Assembly (NCBI RefSeq): GCF_014281965.1
Contig: NZ_JACFTB010000004.1
Coordinates: 372,001-436,000, forward strand
DNA: 64,000 nt
Source: Rhodococcus sp. BP22
GTDB lineage: Bacteria; Actinomycetota; Actinomycetes; Mycobacteriales; Mycobacteriaceae
Direction: 5' to 3'
Shown here piece after piece: positions 41,420-48,964 of the stretch (its first letter is position 1; each line of letters starts with the position of its first letter). A model generated the notes under the pieces. The model was not told the DNA's origin. It saw nothing but the letters and a program-made list of their open reading frames with translations, and ran no database searches. Position numbers and translations under genes: made by a program.

Positions 41420-42586
41420 ATGGAAGCGGCAACTCACGCGTTGGTAACCAGAAATACGATTGACGCGCAGCAAGTGCGTCCGGTCGAGAAGGGCAAGGTC
41501 AAGACTCGTCGTGTCTTCAAGGGGCCGGGAGTGACGATGATTCGTTTGACCATCGATTCCGGTGCCGTGATGACCGAGCACACTGCGGCGGTACCCATTG
41601 TGTTGCAGTCTATTTCAGGAAATGCCGTGATCGAGGTCGGCGGCGAACGGATCGACATGTCGGCTGGGGCGATAGTTCATGTCGATGCACACGTACCGCA
41701 CTCTGTCGAAGCGATCACCCCAGCTCACCTACTGCTTTTCTTGCTAGAACGGGCTCCGTCCGAGAAGGCGAAGACACCAGAACCCATCCCGGAGCCGGCG
41801 CGATCCGATGTGGTCCTCGCCAGCACCGGCGCCGATGCCGCCGCTATCGAGGCAGTCCTGAATCGGCACGCTGAAGTATCCGGCACGCTTTCCGGTTACG
41901 CGACGCGTGTGATCGACGCCGCGAGCGCGGGGGATCAGGGCTTGGCCGTCGGAACGCGAATCGAACTCCTCGCGTGGTGCAGCGGTCCGTTGGCCGACCT
42001 CCTCGACGCCGAGGCAGCAGAATTCGGTCTGGCTTTGCGCGAGATCGACGAAGCATTGGCAGATCGAGTCGCACAAGAGCGCGACGCGGTCGTTGCGTCG
42101 AGCCTCCGAGTAGCGCAAGCGCAGTCCGCTGCGGAGGGCGCTGCCGAGGTCGCAGGTCTGCGGGTGCACGTCGGCCAATACCTGCGTACCTATGAAAGCC
42201 GCGCGCTGCCCGCTCTCGCACAGTCGAAAGCGGCATCCTTGGCGGCTCTGTGGGCGAAGGTCGAAGCCCAGACGTCGACCGTCGCTGCAGGAGAAGGCCA
42301 TGCGGCAACCGATCATGTCTGCGAATGCGGTGTCGTGGACGAGCCTGAGTTGCCCGAACTCGATGTGCGCACAGTTCCGCATGCCATCCGTCATGCCACC
42401 GTTTTCGGCGCCCTCGATGCCGTGCAGGCGGGGGCGGGGATGATTCTGATCGCGCCACACGATCCGCTGCCCTTGCTGGCTCAGATCGAGCAACGGACGC
42501 CGGGGCGGTTCGAGGTCAGCTACCTCGAGCGTGGACCGCAAGCGTGGCGACTGCAGCTGTCCAACACCGCCTCGCACGACAGATGA
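41420..42586 (+). CDS. Cupin - hemerythrin-like helical - DUF2249 fusion protein
   Basis: 388 residues in three parts. Residues 1-112 are a cupin (GVTMIRLTIDSGAVMTEHTA, GAIVHVDAHVPHSVEAI). Residues 140-285 are helical and resemble a hemerythrin HHE domain (NRHAEVSGTLSGYATRVIDAASAGD, LRVHVGQYLRTYESRALPAL), but most iron-ligand positions are not His/Glu. Residues 295-380 are DUF2249 with its HVCECG lead and ELDVRTVPHAIRHATVFGALDAV, HDPLPLL and ERGPQAWRLQL. DUF2249 and HHE proteins cluster with nitric-oxide and denitrification genes. It overlaps the next gene by ATGA. Confidence 0.82.
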   Translation: MEAATHALVTRNTIDAQQVRPVEKGKVKTRRVFKGPGVTMIRLTIDSGAVMTEHTAAVPIVLQSISGNAVIEVGGERIDMSAGAIVHVDAHVPHSVEAITPAHLLLFLLERAPSEKAKTPEPIPEPARSDVVLASTGADAAAIEAVLNRHAEVSGTLSGYATRVIDAASAGDQGLAVGTRIELLAWCSGPLADLLDAEAAEFGLALREIDEALADRVAQERDAVVASSLRVAQAQSAAEGAAEVAGLRVHVGQYLRTYESRALPALAQSKAASLAALWAKVEAQTSTVAAGEGHAATDHVCECGVVDEPELPELDVRTVPHAIRHATVFGALDAVQAGAGMILIAPHDPLPLLAQIEQRTPGRFEVSYLERGPQAWRLQLSNTASHDR

Positions 42587-43074
42587 AGCTAGACGCTCTA
42601 CGTGTCACTTACGTTCTGGGCGTGTGCTTCGTCATTGCCGGTGGGCTCGTCGCTGCGGTGACGGGCCCACTGGACCTCGAGCGAGGCAGTTGGCTCGCGG
42701 CATATTCGGTATTGGTATGCGGTGTCGCACAATGCGCGCTAGCGGTCGGCCACACGGTAACCGGCGCCCCCGCTCCGACGTCGCAGCTGTCATGGATTCG
42801 GCTGGCCGGCTGGAATCTGGGCAATCTGCTGGTGATTGTCGGTGCGCTACTTCGGGTTCCGATCCTCGTCGATATCGGGGCGGTCCCGTTGGTGATCGCG
42901 TTGGTGCTCACTCTTCGGTCGACCCGGAACGCTATTCGGCGGATACCTGCGGTGGGCTATCGCCTGGTACTTCTCGTACTGATCGTGAGCATCCCGATCG
43001 GAGTGACTCTCAGTCACGCTCGGGCCGCAACGGAGTCTGCCGCACCCGTTCATGCCGCGATCGAATCCTGGTAA
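42583..43074 (+). CDS. Membrane protein coupled to the cupin-DUF2249 gene
   Basis: 163 residues from ATG 42583, overlapping the cupin gene stop. Five hydrophobic segments are visible (VTYVLGVCFVIAGGLVAAV, AAYSVLVCGVAQCALAVG, LAGWNLGNLLVIVGALL, LVDIGAVPLVIALVLTL, LVLLVLIVSIPIGVTL). It has no obvious catalytic motif. Translational coupling suggests it works with the NO/redox module, perhaps as a membrane partner. I do not recognise a named family. Confidence 0.72.
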   Translation: MKLDALRVTYVLGVCFVIAGGLVAAVTGPLDLERGSWLAAYSVLVCGVAQCALAVGHTVTGAPAPTSQLSWIRLAGWNLGNLLVIVGALLRVPILVDIGAVPLVIALVLTLRSTRNAIRRIPAVGYRLVLLVLIVSIPIGVTLSHARAATESAAPVHAAIESW

Positions 43075-43116
43075 CCGGTATGGCACGCGATGCGGGGCAA
43101 GGCACCGGGCGAAACA

Positions 43117-43136
43117 CGACACCCTGGCGGGTGTCG
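43117..43136. terminator. Hairpin between membrane gene and tRNA
   Basis: CGACACCC (43117-43124) and GGGTGTCG (43129-43136) form an 8-bp stem with loop TGGC. It lies between convergent units, downstream of the membrane-protein gene on one strand and of the tRNA on the other, so it may stop transcription from both sides. Confidence 0.55.
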
Positions 43137-43166
43137 GTTCACAATCGATCTTCGACCTGTACTACG

Positions 43167-43243
43167 TGGTGCCCTCGGTGAGACTCGAACTCACACTGGA
43201 CGGGTTTTGAATCCGTTTCCTCTGCCAATTGGGATACGAGGGC
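43167..43243 (-). tRNA. tRNA-Leu (anticodon CAA)
   Basis: 77 bases including an encoded CCA. The acceptor stem is GCCCTCG/CGAGGGC with discriminator A, and the T-arm is GTGAG-TTCGAGT-CTCAC. The anticodon loop TTCAAAA gives CAA. The anticodon stem has one A-C mismatch at its loop-closing position. The variable region is only five bases, unlike the long arm normal for leucine tRNAs. A leucine tRNA occupies the same place beside pdtaR in M. tuberculosis as I recall. The structure is read by eye. Confidence 0.85.
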
Positions 43244-43360
43244 TGGCATCTTCAAGCAACGATTGACGAGTCTAGAAGATGCGCCGCGGGGGTGTTGCAC
43301 CGGTACCCTTCAAAGGCTCGAGCACTGATGGGCGATGACTGTCGAAGGAGACTGGTACGT

Positions 43361-43972
43361 ATGAATGCTCCTGTTGCGCAAGGTAGTGGCAAGCCCGCAC
43401 TTCGTGTCGTAGTTGCCGAGGACGAATCTCTGATTCGCCTCGACCTCGTGGAAATGCTTCGCGAGGAAGGGTACGAGGTGGTGGGTGAGGCGGCCGACGG
43501 TCAACGGGCGGTGGATCTGGCCATCGAACTTCGACCCGATCTGGTGATCATGGATGTGAAGATGCCTCGTCGCGACGGCATCGACGCCGCATCGGAAATT
43601 GCCGAGAAGCGGATCGCACCTGTGGTGATCCTGACCGCATTCAGTCAGCGAGAACTCGTCGAGAAGGCGCGCGATGCGGGAGCCATGGCATATCTGGTGA
43701 AGCCGTTCTCGAAGGCCGATCTGATACCGGCCGTCGAACTTGCGGCCAGTCGATACACGGAGATCTCTTCGCTGGAGAGCGAGATCGTCGATCTGCAGGA
43801 GCGACTCGAGACGCGGAAGCTGGTCGAGCGCGCGAAAGGCAAGTTGATGGAGTCTCAGTCGCTGACCGAGCCTGCGGCGTTCAAGTGGATTCAGCATGCA
43901 GCGATGGACCGTCGAACGACGATGAAAGCCGTGGCGCTCATCATTATCGAGACTCTGGACAACACTGCGTAA
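43361..43972 (+). CDS. pdtaR: ANTAR-domain response regulator PdtaR
   Basis: 203 residues from ATG 43361, with GGAG ten bases upstream. The receiver domain (14-130) has the phospho-acceptor D65 in LVIMDVKMPRRDG and the switch lysine in YLVKPFSKAD. The C-terminal ANTAR RNA-binding domain (about 145-200) has ERAKGKLMESQSLTEPAAFKWIQHAAMDRRTTM. PdtaR partners with the histidine kinase PdtaS and acts as an antiterminator. The kinase gene is not in this window. Length equals mycobacterial Rv1626. Confidence 0.95.
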   Translation: MNAPVAQGSGKPALRVVVAEDESLIRLDLVEMLREEGYEVVGEAADGQRAVDLAIELRPDLVIMDVKMPRRDGIDAASEIAEKRIAPVVILTAFSQRELVEKARDAGAMAYLVKPFSKADLIPAVELAASRYTEISSLESEIVDLQERLETRKLVERAKGKLMESQSLTEPAAFKWIQHAAMDRRTTMKAVALIIIETLDNTA

Positions 43973-44033
43973 GCGAGGGTTTTCGGCTTCGGTGGAGTGC
44001 TCAGGCTACGGCCACGTAAAACTTTTGCCCATC

Positions 44034-44051
44034 AGGTCACAGTAAGGTCAC
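44034..44051 (+). repeat. Direct repeat AGGTCAC upstream of binding-protein gene
   Basis: Two copies of AGGTCAC at 44034-44040 and 44045-44051 are spaced 11 bases start to start, one helical turn, in the 194-base gap before the binding-protein gene. A TACCGT further downstream could be the -10. Such spacing suits a dimeric regulator on one DNA face. No regulator is identified. Confidence 0.4.
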
Positions 44052-44166
44052 GAGCCTCGTTCTCGCTGATCGCAAATCGCCTCGGACAGCTACCGTCTGA
44101 TCCACACAAGAGCCTCATACGACTCAGGTGTGCTTCATAGCGATGAGCAAACCAAGGAGACCCTAG

Positions 44167-45501
44167 ATGGCAAAACGGACCTACGTCCGCACGGCTGCGG
44201 TGTTGGGTGCTGCATCATTGGCACTGTTCGGATGTTCCTCGAACGACGATTCGAATTCGAGTGACAGCACCAGCGCCGCCGGCGGAAGCTCGGCAGCAGA
44301 AGAAACAGTCTCGACCGACTGCACACCTGAAGTGGCCACTGCGGGCGCAACGCCGGTCACCACTCCACTTGTCGTGGGAACTCTGCTCCCCGAGACCGGA
44401 ACTCTCGCGTTTCTCGGGCCGCCTGAGGTTGCAGGTGTCCAACTCGCCATCAACGACGTGAACGAGGCCGGTGGCGTACTTGCCCAGCCCGTCCAGCTCA
44501 TCCCCGGCGACTCGGGTGACACGACCACCGATACTGCGACGACGACCGTCGATCGTCTGCTCGCCGGTGGCTCCGACGTCATCATCGGTGCAGCGTCGTC
44601 CTCTGTGTCGCTCAAGGTCATCGACAAGATCGCCAGTGCAGGCGTGGTCCAGTTCTCACCGGCCAATACTTCCGATCAGTTCGTCTGCTACCCCGACAAG
44701 GGGCAGTACTTCCGTACCGCACCGACCGACGTGCTGCAGGCACAGGCGCTCTCGAAGCTCATCGCCGAGGACGGCGCACAGCGCGTGTCCATTCTCGCGC
44801 TGAACGATCCCTATGGAACGGGCCTCGCCAGCAATACCGTCGATAATCTCGAGGCGGCAGGCATTCCGTCGGATCAGATTCAGAAGATCATCTACGATCC
44901 CAACGCACAGTCGTTCAACGCCGAGGTCGACGACGTCAAGACCTTCGCGCCCGACGCCGTGGCCATCATCGGCTTCGAGGAGTCGGCGAAGATCATCACC
45001 CGCATGCATGAGGTCGGCATCGGACCGTCCGACGGAATGGCAGTCTTCGGCGTCGACGGCAACATGGGTAACGCACTCGGCGAATCCGTGGCGAAGCCGT
45101 TGCTGGACACGATGAGAGGCACGACGCCACTCACCGACGTCGGCCCGGCATTCCAGGACCGACTCAAGGCCATCAACCCGGCCCTGGTGGACTTCAATTA
45201 CGCAGGCGAGTCCTACGACGCGGTGGTGATCTCGGCGCTGGCAGCCGAGGCCGCAAAGTCGACCGCAGGTACCGATATCGCGGCGAATATCAACGCAGTC
45301 ACCAAGGGTGGCGAGAAGTGCACGACCTTTGCGCAGTGCCTTCCGCTGGCAAAGGCCGGAACCGACCTCGACTATGACGGAATTACCGGTGCGCTGAACT
45401 TCACCGATGGTGGCGAACCCGCCACCGGTTCCTACGGCAACCTGGTTTTCGGCCCGGACAACACACTGACCACCGATGGATTCATAGTGGTCGGCGAGTG
45501 A
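44167..45501 (+). CDS. Branched-chain amino-acid-type ABC substrate-binding lipoprotein
   Basis: 444-residue periplasmic-binding-protein type I (LivJ-like) lipoprotein. The lipobox LALFGC gives lipidated C23 and is followed by a Ser/Asp-rich linker. The mature domain opens TPLVVGTLLPETGTLAFLGPPEVAGVQLAINDVNEAGGV, typical of the family. AAGGAG precedes the ATG. It converges on the livFGMH-like operon at 46114-50341 and is very probably its binding component. The ligand may be a branched-chain amino acid, amide or aromatic compound. Confidence 0.9.
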   Translation: MAKRTYVRTAAVLGAASLALFGCSSNDDSNSSDSTSAAGGSSAAEETVSTDCTPEVATAGATPVTTPLVVGTLLPETGTLAFLGPPEVAGVQLAINDVNEAGGVLAQPVQLIPGDSGDTTTDTATTTVDRLLAGGSDVIIGAASSSVSLKVIDKIASAGVVQFSPANTSDQFVCYPDKGQYFRTAPTDVLQAQALSKLIAEDGAQRVSILALNDPYGTGLASNTVDNLEAAGIPSDQIQKIIYDPNAQSFNAEVDDVKTFAPDAVAIIGFEESAKIITRMHEVGIGPSDGMAVFGVDGNMGNALGESVAKPLLDTMRGTTPLTDVGPAFQDRLKAINPALVDFNYAGESYDAVVISALAAEAAKSTAGTDIAANINAVTKGGEKCTTFAQCLPLAKAGTDLDYDGITGALNFTDGGEPATGSYGNLVFGPDNTLTTDGFIVVGE

Positions 45502-45520
45502 TCGACTGACTCAACTAGTG

Positions 45521-45551
45521 GAGCCCCGTTCTGCTCGGCATAACGGGGCTC
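45521..45551 (+). terminator. Terminator after binding-protein gene
   Basis: GAGCCCCGTT (45521-45530) and AACGGGGCTC (45542-45551) form a perfect 10-bp G/C-rich stem with an 11-base loop, 19 bases after the binding-protein stop, followed by TTCTGGT. This is a good intrinsic terminator candidate. Confidence 0.75.
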
Positions 45552-45710
45552 TTCTGGTCGTGCCCGACAGCATCCTGTGGCGCGCAGAAGTGAGAGCTAC
45601 TCGGAGCTGGCATGTACATCAGGAGCGTTGTCTTGCAGGAGCTTTCGATCATGCTTATGGACCTGGGAAGGCAGTCGCGCGGGCCGGACGCTATTACTGA
45701 GGAGGAATGT

Positions 45711-45985
45711 ATGTCGATGGATCAGTTGGCGTTCTATCAGCAGAAGCTGGAATACGAGATCGATTCGTGGGATCTGTACGAGGCATTGCAGTCTCAGAGT
45801 GAGCTGGGTACCGATGTCGTCGTGGTGCCAAAACTGCGATGAAGCTGGTGAGTCTCGGGTTTCGGGTGAAGGAGATGCTCGGCGGGTTGGATTGGTGGAA
45901 GCGTGACGGGTATGCGACGGACGGGCAGGATGCTCGGCCCGGGGTCGAGGTTCCAGCGTGCGGGTGCGATGGCGAGGCCGGCTGA
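45711..45985 (+). pseudogene. Rhodanese-like sulfurtransferase remnant (internal deletion)
   Basis: A GAGGAGG site precedes ATG 45711. The first 39 residues (LEYEIDSWDLYEAL...DVVVV) are a rhodanese N-terminus, then the frame ends at 45842. In another frame, from about 45824 to 45985, GAKTAMKLVSLGFRVKEMLGGLDWWKRDGY is a rhodanese C-terminus that normally follows the active-site loop. About 48 codons, including the catalytic cysteine and its loop, are missing at the joint near 45823-45830. It probably arose by deletion. Two short overlapping peptides could still be made. Confidence 0.75.
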
Positions 45986-46060
45986 CGACATGCCCGGGTT
46001 GGCTTTGTCGATGACGACCAAGGATGTCGACGGGTTCTCCGACAGCGAGGAATCGCGCAA

Positions 46061-46090
46061 ACGCCGACACGGAAACAACCGTGTCGGCGT
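46061..46090 (-). terminator. Terminator after the liv-type operon
   Basis: ACGCCGACACGG (46061-46072) and CCGTGTCGGCGT (46079-46090) form a perfect 12-bp stem with loop AAACAA. It lies 23 bases beyond the stop of the last minus-strand gene of the ABC operon. The stem is strong and symmetric, so it may act from both sides. Confidence 0.75.
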
Positions 46091-46113
46091 CCTGCGTAGC
46101 GAACGAGGTGCGG

Positions 46114-46920
46114 TTACTTTTCTTTGCTTCCTGCCAACGTTCCGAGGTACAGCTCGATCACCTTCGGGTCGTTCATCAGATTGGTCCCGGTGTCGGTGTA
46201 GGCATTTCGGCCCTGATCGAGGACATAGCCGCGGTCGCAGATCTGAAGACACCGTCGCGCGTTCTGCTCGACCATGATGATCGAGACGCCTGCCGCATTG
46301 ATCTTCTTGCAGCGGATGAACACTTCGTCCTGGAACATCGGCGACAGGCCCGCCGACGGCTCGTCGAGCAGCAGCACCGATGGTTCCATCATGAGCGCGC
46401 GACCCATCGCGACCATCTGGCGTTCACCGCCGGACAGTGCGCCTGCCTTGACCTTTTTGCGCTCACCCAGGAGTGGGAAGAGTTCGCTGACGAACTCGAA
46501 GCGTTCCGCGAACTTCTTGGGACGCAGATAGATTCCCATTTCGAGATTCTCTTCGATGGTCAGCGACGGGAAGACGTTCTGCGTCTGCGGGACGTACCCG
46601 ACGCCTTTCGTCACCAGTACGTGCGCTTGCGCCGAAGTAATGTTGTCACCGCGTAGTTTGACCGAACCTTCGCGGACGGGAATCAGCCCGAACAGAGTCT
46701 TCAAAAGTGTCGACTTACCTGCCCCGTTGGGCCCGATGATGCCGACGATTTCGCCGTCCCGAAGGAAGAAGTTGCAGTCACTGAGGATGTTGACGCCGGG
46801 AATGTATCCCGCAACCAGATTGTCGGCTCGCAGAAGCGCGCCTTCGGCCAGCCGAGCATGCTCTGCCGGGGTCGCGGCAAATTCTGCGGCGGTCAATTTT
46901 TGTGTACCGGGTTCGCTCAT
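46114..46920 (-). CDS. livF: Branched-chain-type ABC transporter ATP-binding protein (LivF)
   Basis: 268-residue ABC ATPase. The Walker A is GPNGAGKST, the signature LSGGERQMVAMGRAL, Walker B VLLLDEPSAGL and the switch histidine region is IIMVEQN (Gln/Asn in place of His, as usual for LivF). The N-terminal 30 residues precede the fold. It overlaps livG by four bases and is the last gene of the operon. Confidence 0.93.
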   Translation of the reverse strand: MSEPGTQKLTAAEFAATPAEHARLAEGALLRADNLVAGYIPGVNILSDCNFFLRDGEIVGIIGPNGAGKSTLLKTLFGLIPVREGSVKLRGDNITSAQAHVLVTKGVGYVPQTQNVFPSLTIEENLEMGIYLRPKKFAERFEFVSELFPLLGERKKVKAGALSGGERQMVAMGRALMMEPSVLLLDEPSAGLSPMFQDEVFIRCKKINAAGVSIIMVEQNARRCLQICDRGYVLDQGRNAYTDTGTNLMNDPKVIELYLGTLAGSKEK

Positions 46921-47978
46921 TTGTCGTCTTCTTCCTTGGCATGCGTGCCAGCGGCAGCAGAGCCCGGAACGACGTCCGGAGCGACAAATTCGGGTTCCGA
47001 CAGGTCACCGCCGGCCTCGAGCTCTTCGGCCTCTGCCTGCGCGAGTGCTTCGGCCAGTTCGGCGGTCGCACCTACGGGGTTGCCGTTCTCGTCGAATTCC
47101 AGCGCCTGGTCGTGGTTACTTCCCAGATACGCGTCGACGACAGCGCCATTGTTCGACAGTTCCTCTGGCGTCGATTCGGCGATGACACTGCCCTGTGCCA
47201 TGACGACGACCCAGTCGCTGATATCTCGGATGACGTCCATATCGTGTTCGACGAACACCACGGTCATTCCATCGTCGCGCAGTGATTTGATATGCCCCAA
47301 CAGGCTTTGTGTGAGAGCAGGATTGACGCCTGCCATCGGCTCGTCGAGCATCACCACAGCAGGGTCGGTCATGAGCGCACGGGCCATCTCGAGCAGTTTG
47401 CGCTGCCCGCCCGACAATGAGCCGGCGAGATCGTCGGCCTTGGCGTCGAGCTTGAATCGAGCCAAGAGATCGTAGGCGCGTTCGGTGATCTCCCGTTCCT
47501 GGGCTTTCCACGTCCATGGCATGAACGTGTTGAGTATGCGTTCGCCCTTCTGCCCGGTGGCGCCGAGGCGGACATTGTCCAGGACAGTGAGCTTCGAGAG
47601 TGCTTTCGTCAGCTGAAAGGTGCGCACGACGCCTTTGCGGGCAACCTGATGCGGATGCATCTTCCCGAGCGACTGGCCATCCATCGACCAAGTGCCGGTG
47701 TCGGGTCGATCGAAACCGGTCAGCAGATTGAACAGGGTGGTTTTGCCTGCGCCGTTCGGTCCGATGAGTCCGGTGATGCAGCCGCGCTGAATCTCGAGGT
47801 GGGCAACGTCGACCGCTTTGAGCCCGCCGAACGTCCTTGAGACGCCGTCGACGACCAGGGTTGGGTCGGGCTTCGGTGCGCCGGGAGTGCTCGGTACGCC
47901 TGCGAACAGTGCCCTTCGCTCTTCGGAGCTGAGAGCTTTGGCGGCGCGTGCGGCCAAAGCCGATGAGGTGTCAGGCAT
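46917..47978 (-). CDS. livG: Branched-chain-type ABC transporter ATP-binding protein (LivG), long form
   Basis: 353 residues. The ATPase core has GPNGAGKTTLFNLLTGF, LSGGQRKLLEMARAL, VMLDEPMAGVNP and the switch histidine in VFVEHDMD. It carries an N-terminal extension of about 40 residues and an acidic Ala/Glu-rich tail of about 60 residues after the usual end (EELSNNGAVVDAYLG), which standard LivG (about 255 residues) lacks. It overlaps livM by eight bases. Confidence 0.92.
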   Translation of the reverse strand: MPDTSSALAARAAKALSSEERRALFAGVPSTPGAPKPDPTLVVDGVSRTFGGLKAVDVAHLEIQRGCITGLIGPNGAGKTTLFNLLTGFDRPDTGTWSMDGQSLGKMHPHQVARKGVVRTFQLTKALSKLTVLDNVRLGATGQKGERILNTFMPWTWKAQEREITERAYDLLARFKLDAKADDLAGSLSGGQRKLLEMARALMTDPAVVMLDEPMAGVNPALTQSLLGHIKSLRDDGMTVVFVEHDMDVIRDISDWVVVMAQGSVIAESTPEELSNNGAVVDAYLGSNHDQALEFDENGNPVGATAELAEALAQAEAEELEAGGDLSEPEFVAPDVVPGSAAAGTHAKEEDDK

Positions 47979-48960
47979 TGAGTTGGACCTCTCGCTTGTT
48001 CCCGAGAATACCCTGGGGTCTGAAGACCATCAGTACGGCGATCAGGATCCCCAACAGCACGAATCGAGTCGCACCGACCTGCTGCTCGCTGAGGTCCAGC
48101 AGAGGATCGGGGCCGGTGATCGCCTGGCGAAGGATGGCGTCGGGGATCGACAGTAGGAACCAGAACAACATGGCACCGAGCACCGGTCCGAACACCGTCG
48201 CGGCACCGCCGAGAATCAGAGCTCCGAATGCGAAGAAGGTCTGCGCGGTGGAGTAGAAGTCCGGGTTGATGGATTTGGTCTGCAGTGCGTTGAACACACC
48301 ACCCATGCCGCCGATGACACCGCCCATGACGAGGGCCTGCATCTTGTAGACGAACACGTTCTTACCCAATGAACGCGCAGCGTCCTCGTCCTCGCGCACG
48401 GCCTTGAGGACGCGGCCCCACGGGCTGTGTGTGAGCAGGTACACGAAGCCACACAGAACGAGTACGAGCGTCCAACCCACCACCATCGACCACAGGTCGT
48501 CGCCATAGAATTTGACGCCCAGGAACGAGTACTGCTTCCCCGAGTCGAAGGGGCTCAGCGACGTGAACGGATCAGCGAAACCGAACAGTCCGTTGGTCGA
48601 TGCAGTCACCGAATCCGTAGCGGTCGAGCGGAAGACGAGTCTGAGTATCTCTGAGGCCGCGATCGTGACGATAGCCAGATAGTCCGCCCTCAGCCGGAGC
48701 GTCGGGATGCCGAGGACGAGCGCGAGCAGTCCGGCCGCACCGAGACCGACGAGGATACCGACCCACAACGGCTGCTGATAGGTGACCGTCATGATTCCGA
48801 CGCCGTATCCGCCGAGCAGGGCGAATCCGATCTGGCCGAAGTTGAGCAGACCCGCATAACCGAAGTGCAGGTTCAAGCCGATGGCGAGTAATGCGTAGAA
48901 GATTGCCGACGGACCGATCAGCTGCGCGAGTGAAACTTGAAGAGCCGCAAGAATATCCAT
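47971..48960 (-). CDS. livM: Branched-chain-type ABC transporter permease (LivM)
   Basis: 329-residue permease with about eight to ten hydrophobic segments and the family stretches LNLHFGYAGLLNFGQIGFALLGGYG and GRVLKAVREDEDAARSLGKN. It ends in VFRPQGILGNKREV. The gene starts four bases before the livH stop and overlaps livG, as expected for a stoichiometric membrane complex. Confidence 0.93.
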   Translation of the reverse strand: MDILAALQVSLAQLIGPSAIFYALLAIGLNLHFGYAGLLNFGQIGFALLGGYGVGIMTVTYQQPLWVGILVGLGAAGLLALVLGIPTLRLRADYLAIVTIAASEILRLVFRSTATDSVTASTNGLFGFADPFTSLSPFDSGKQYSFLGVKFYGDDLWSMVVGWTLVLVLCGFVYLLTHSPWGRVLKAVREDEDAARSLGKNVFVYKMQALVMGGVIGGMGGVFNALQTKSINPDFYSTAQTFFAFGALILGGAATVFGPVLGAMLFWFLLSIPDAILRQAITGPDPLLDLSEQQVGATRFVLLGILIAVLMVFRPQGILGNKREVQLNA

Positions 48961-48964
48961 CAGT

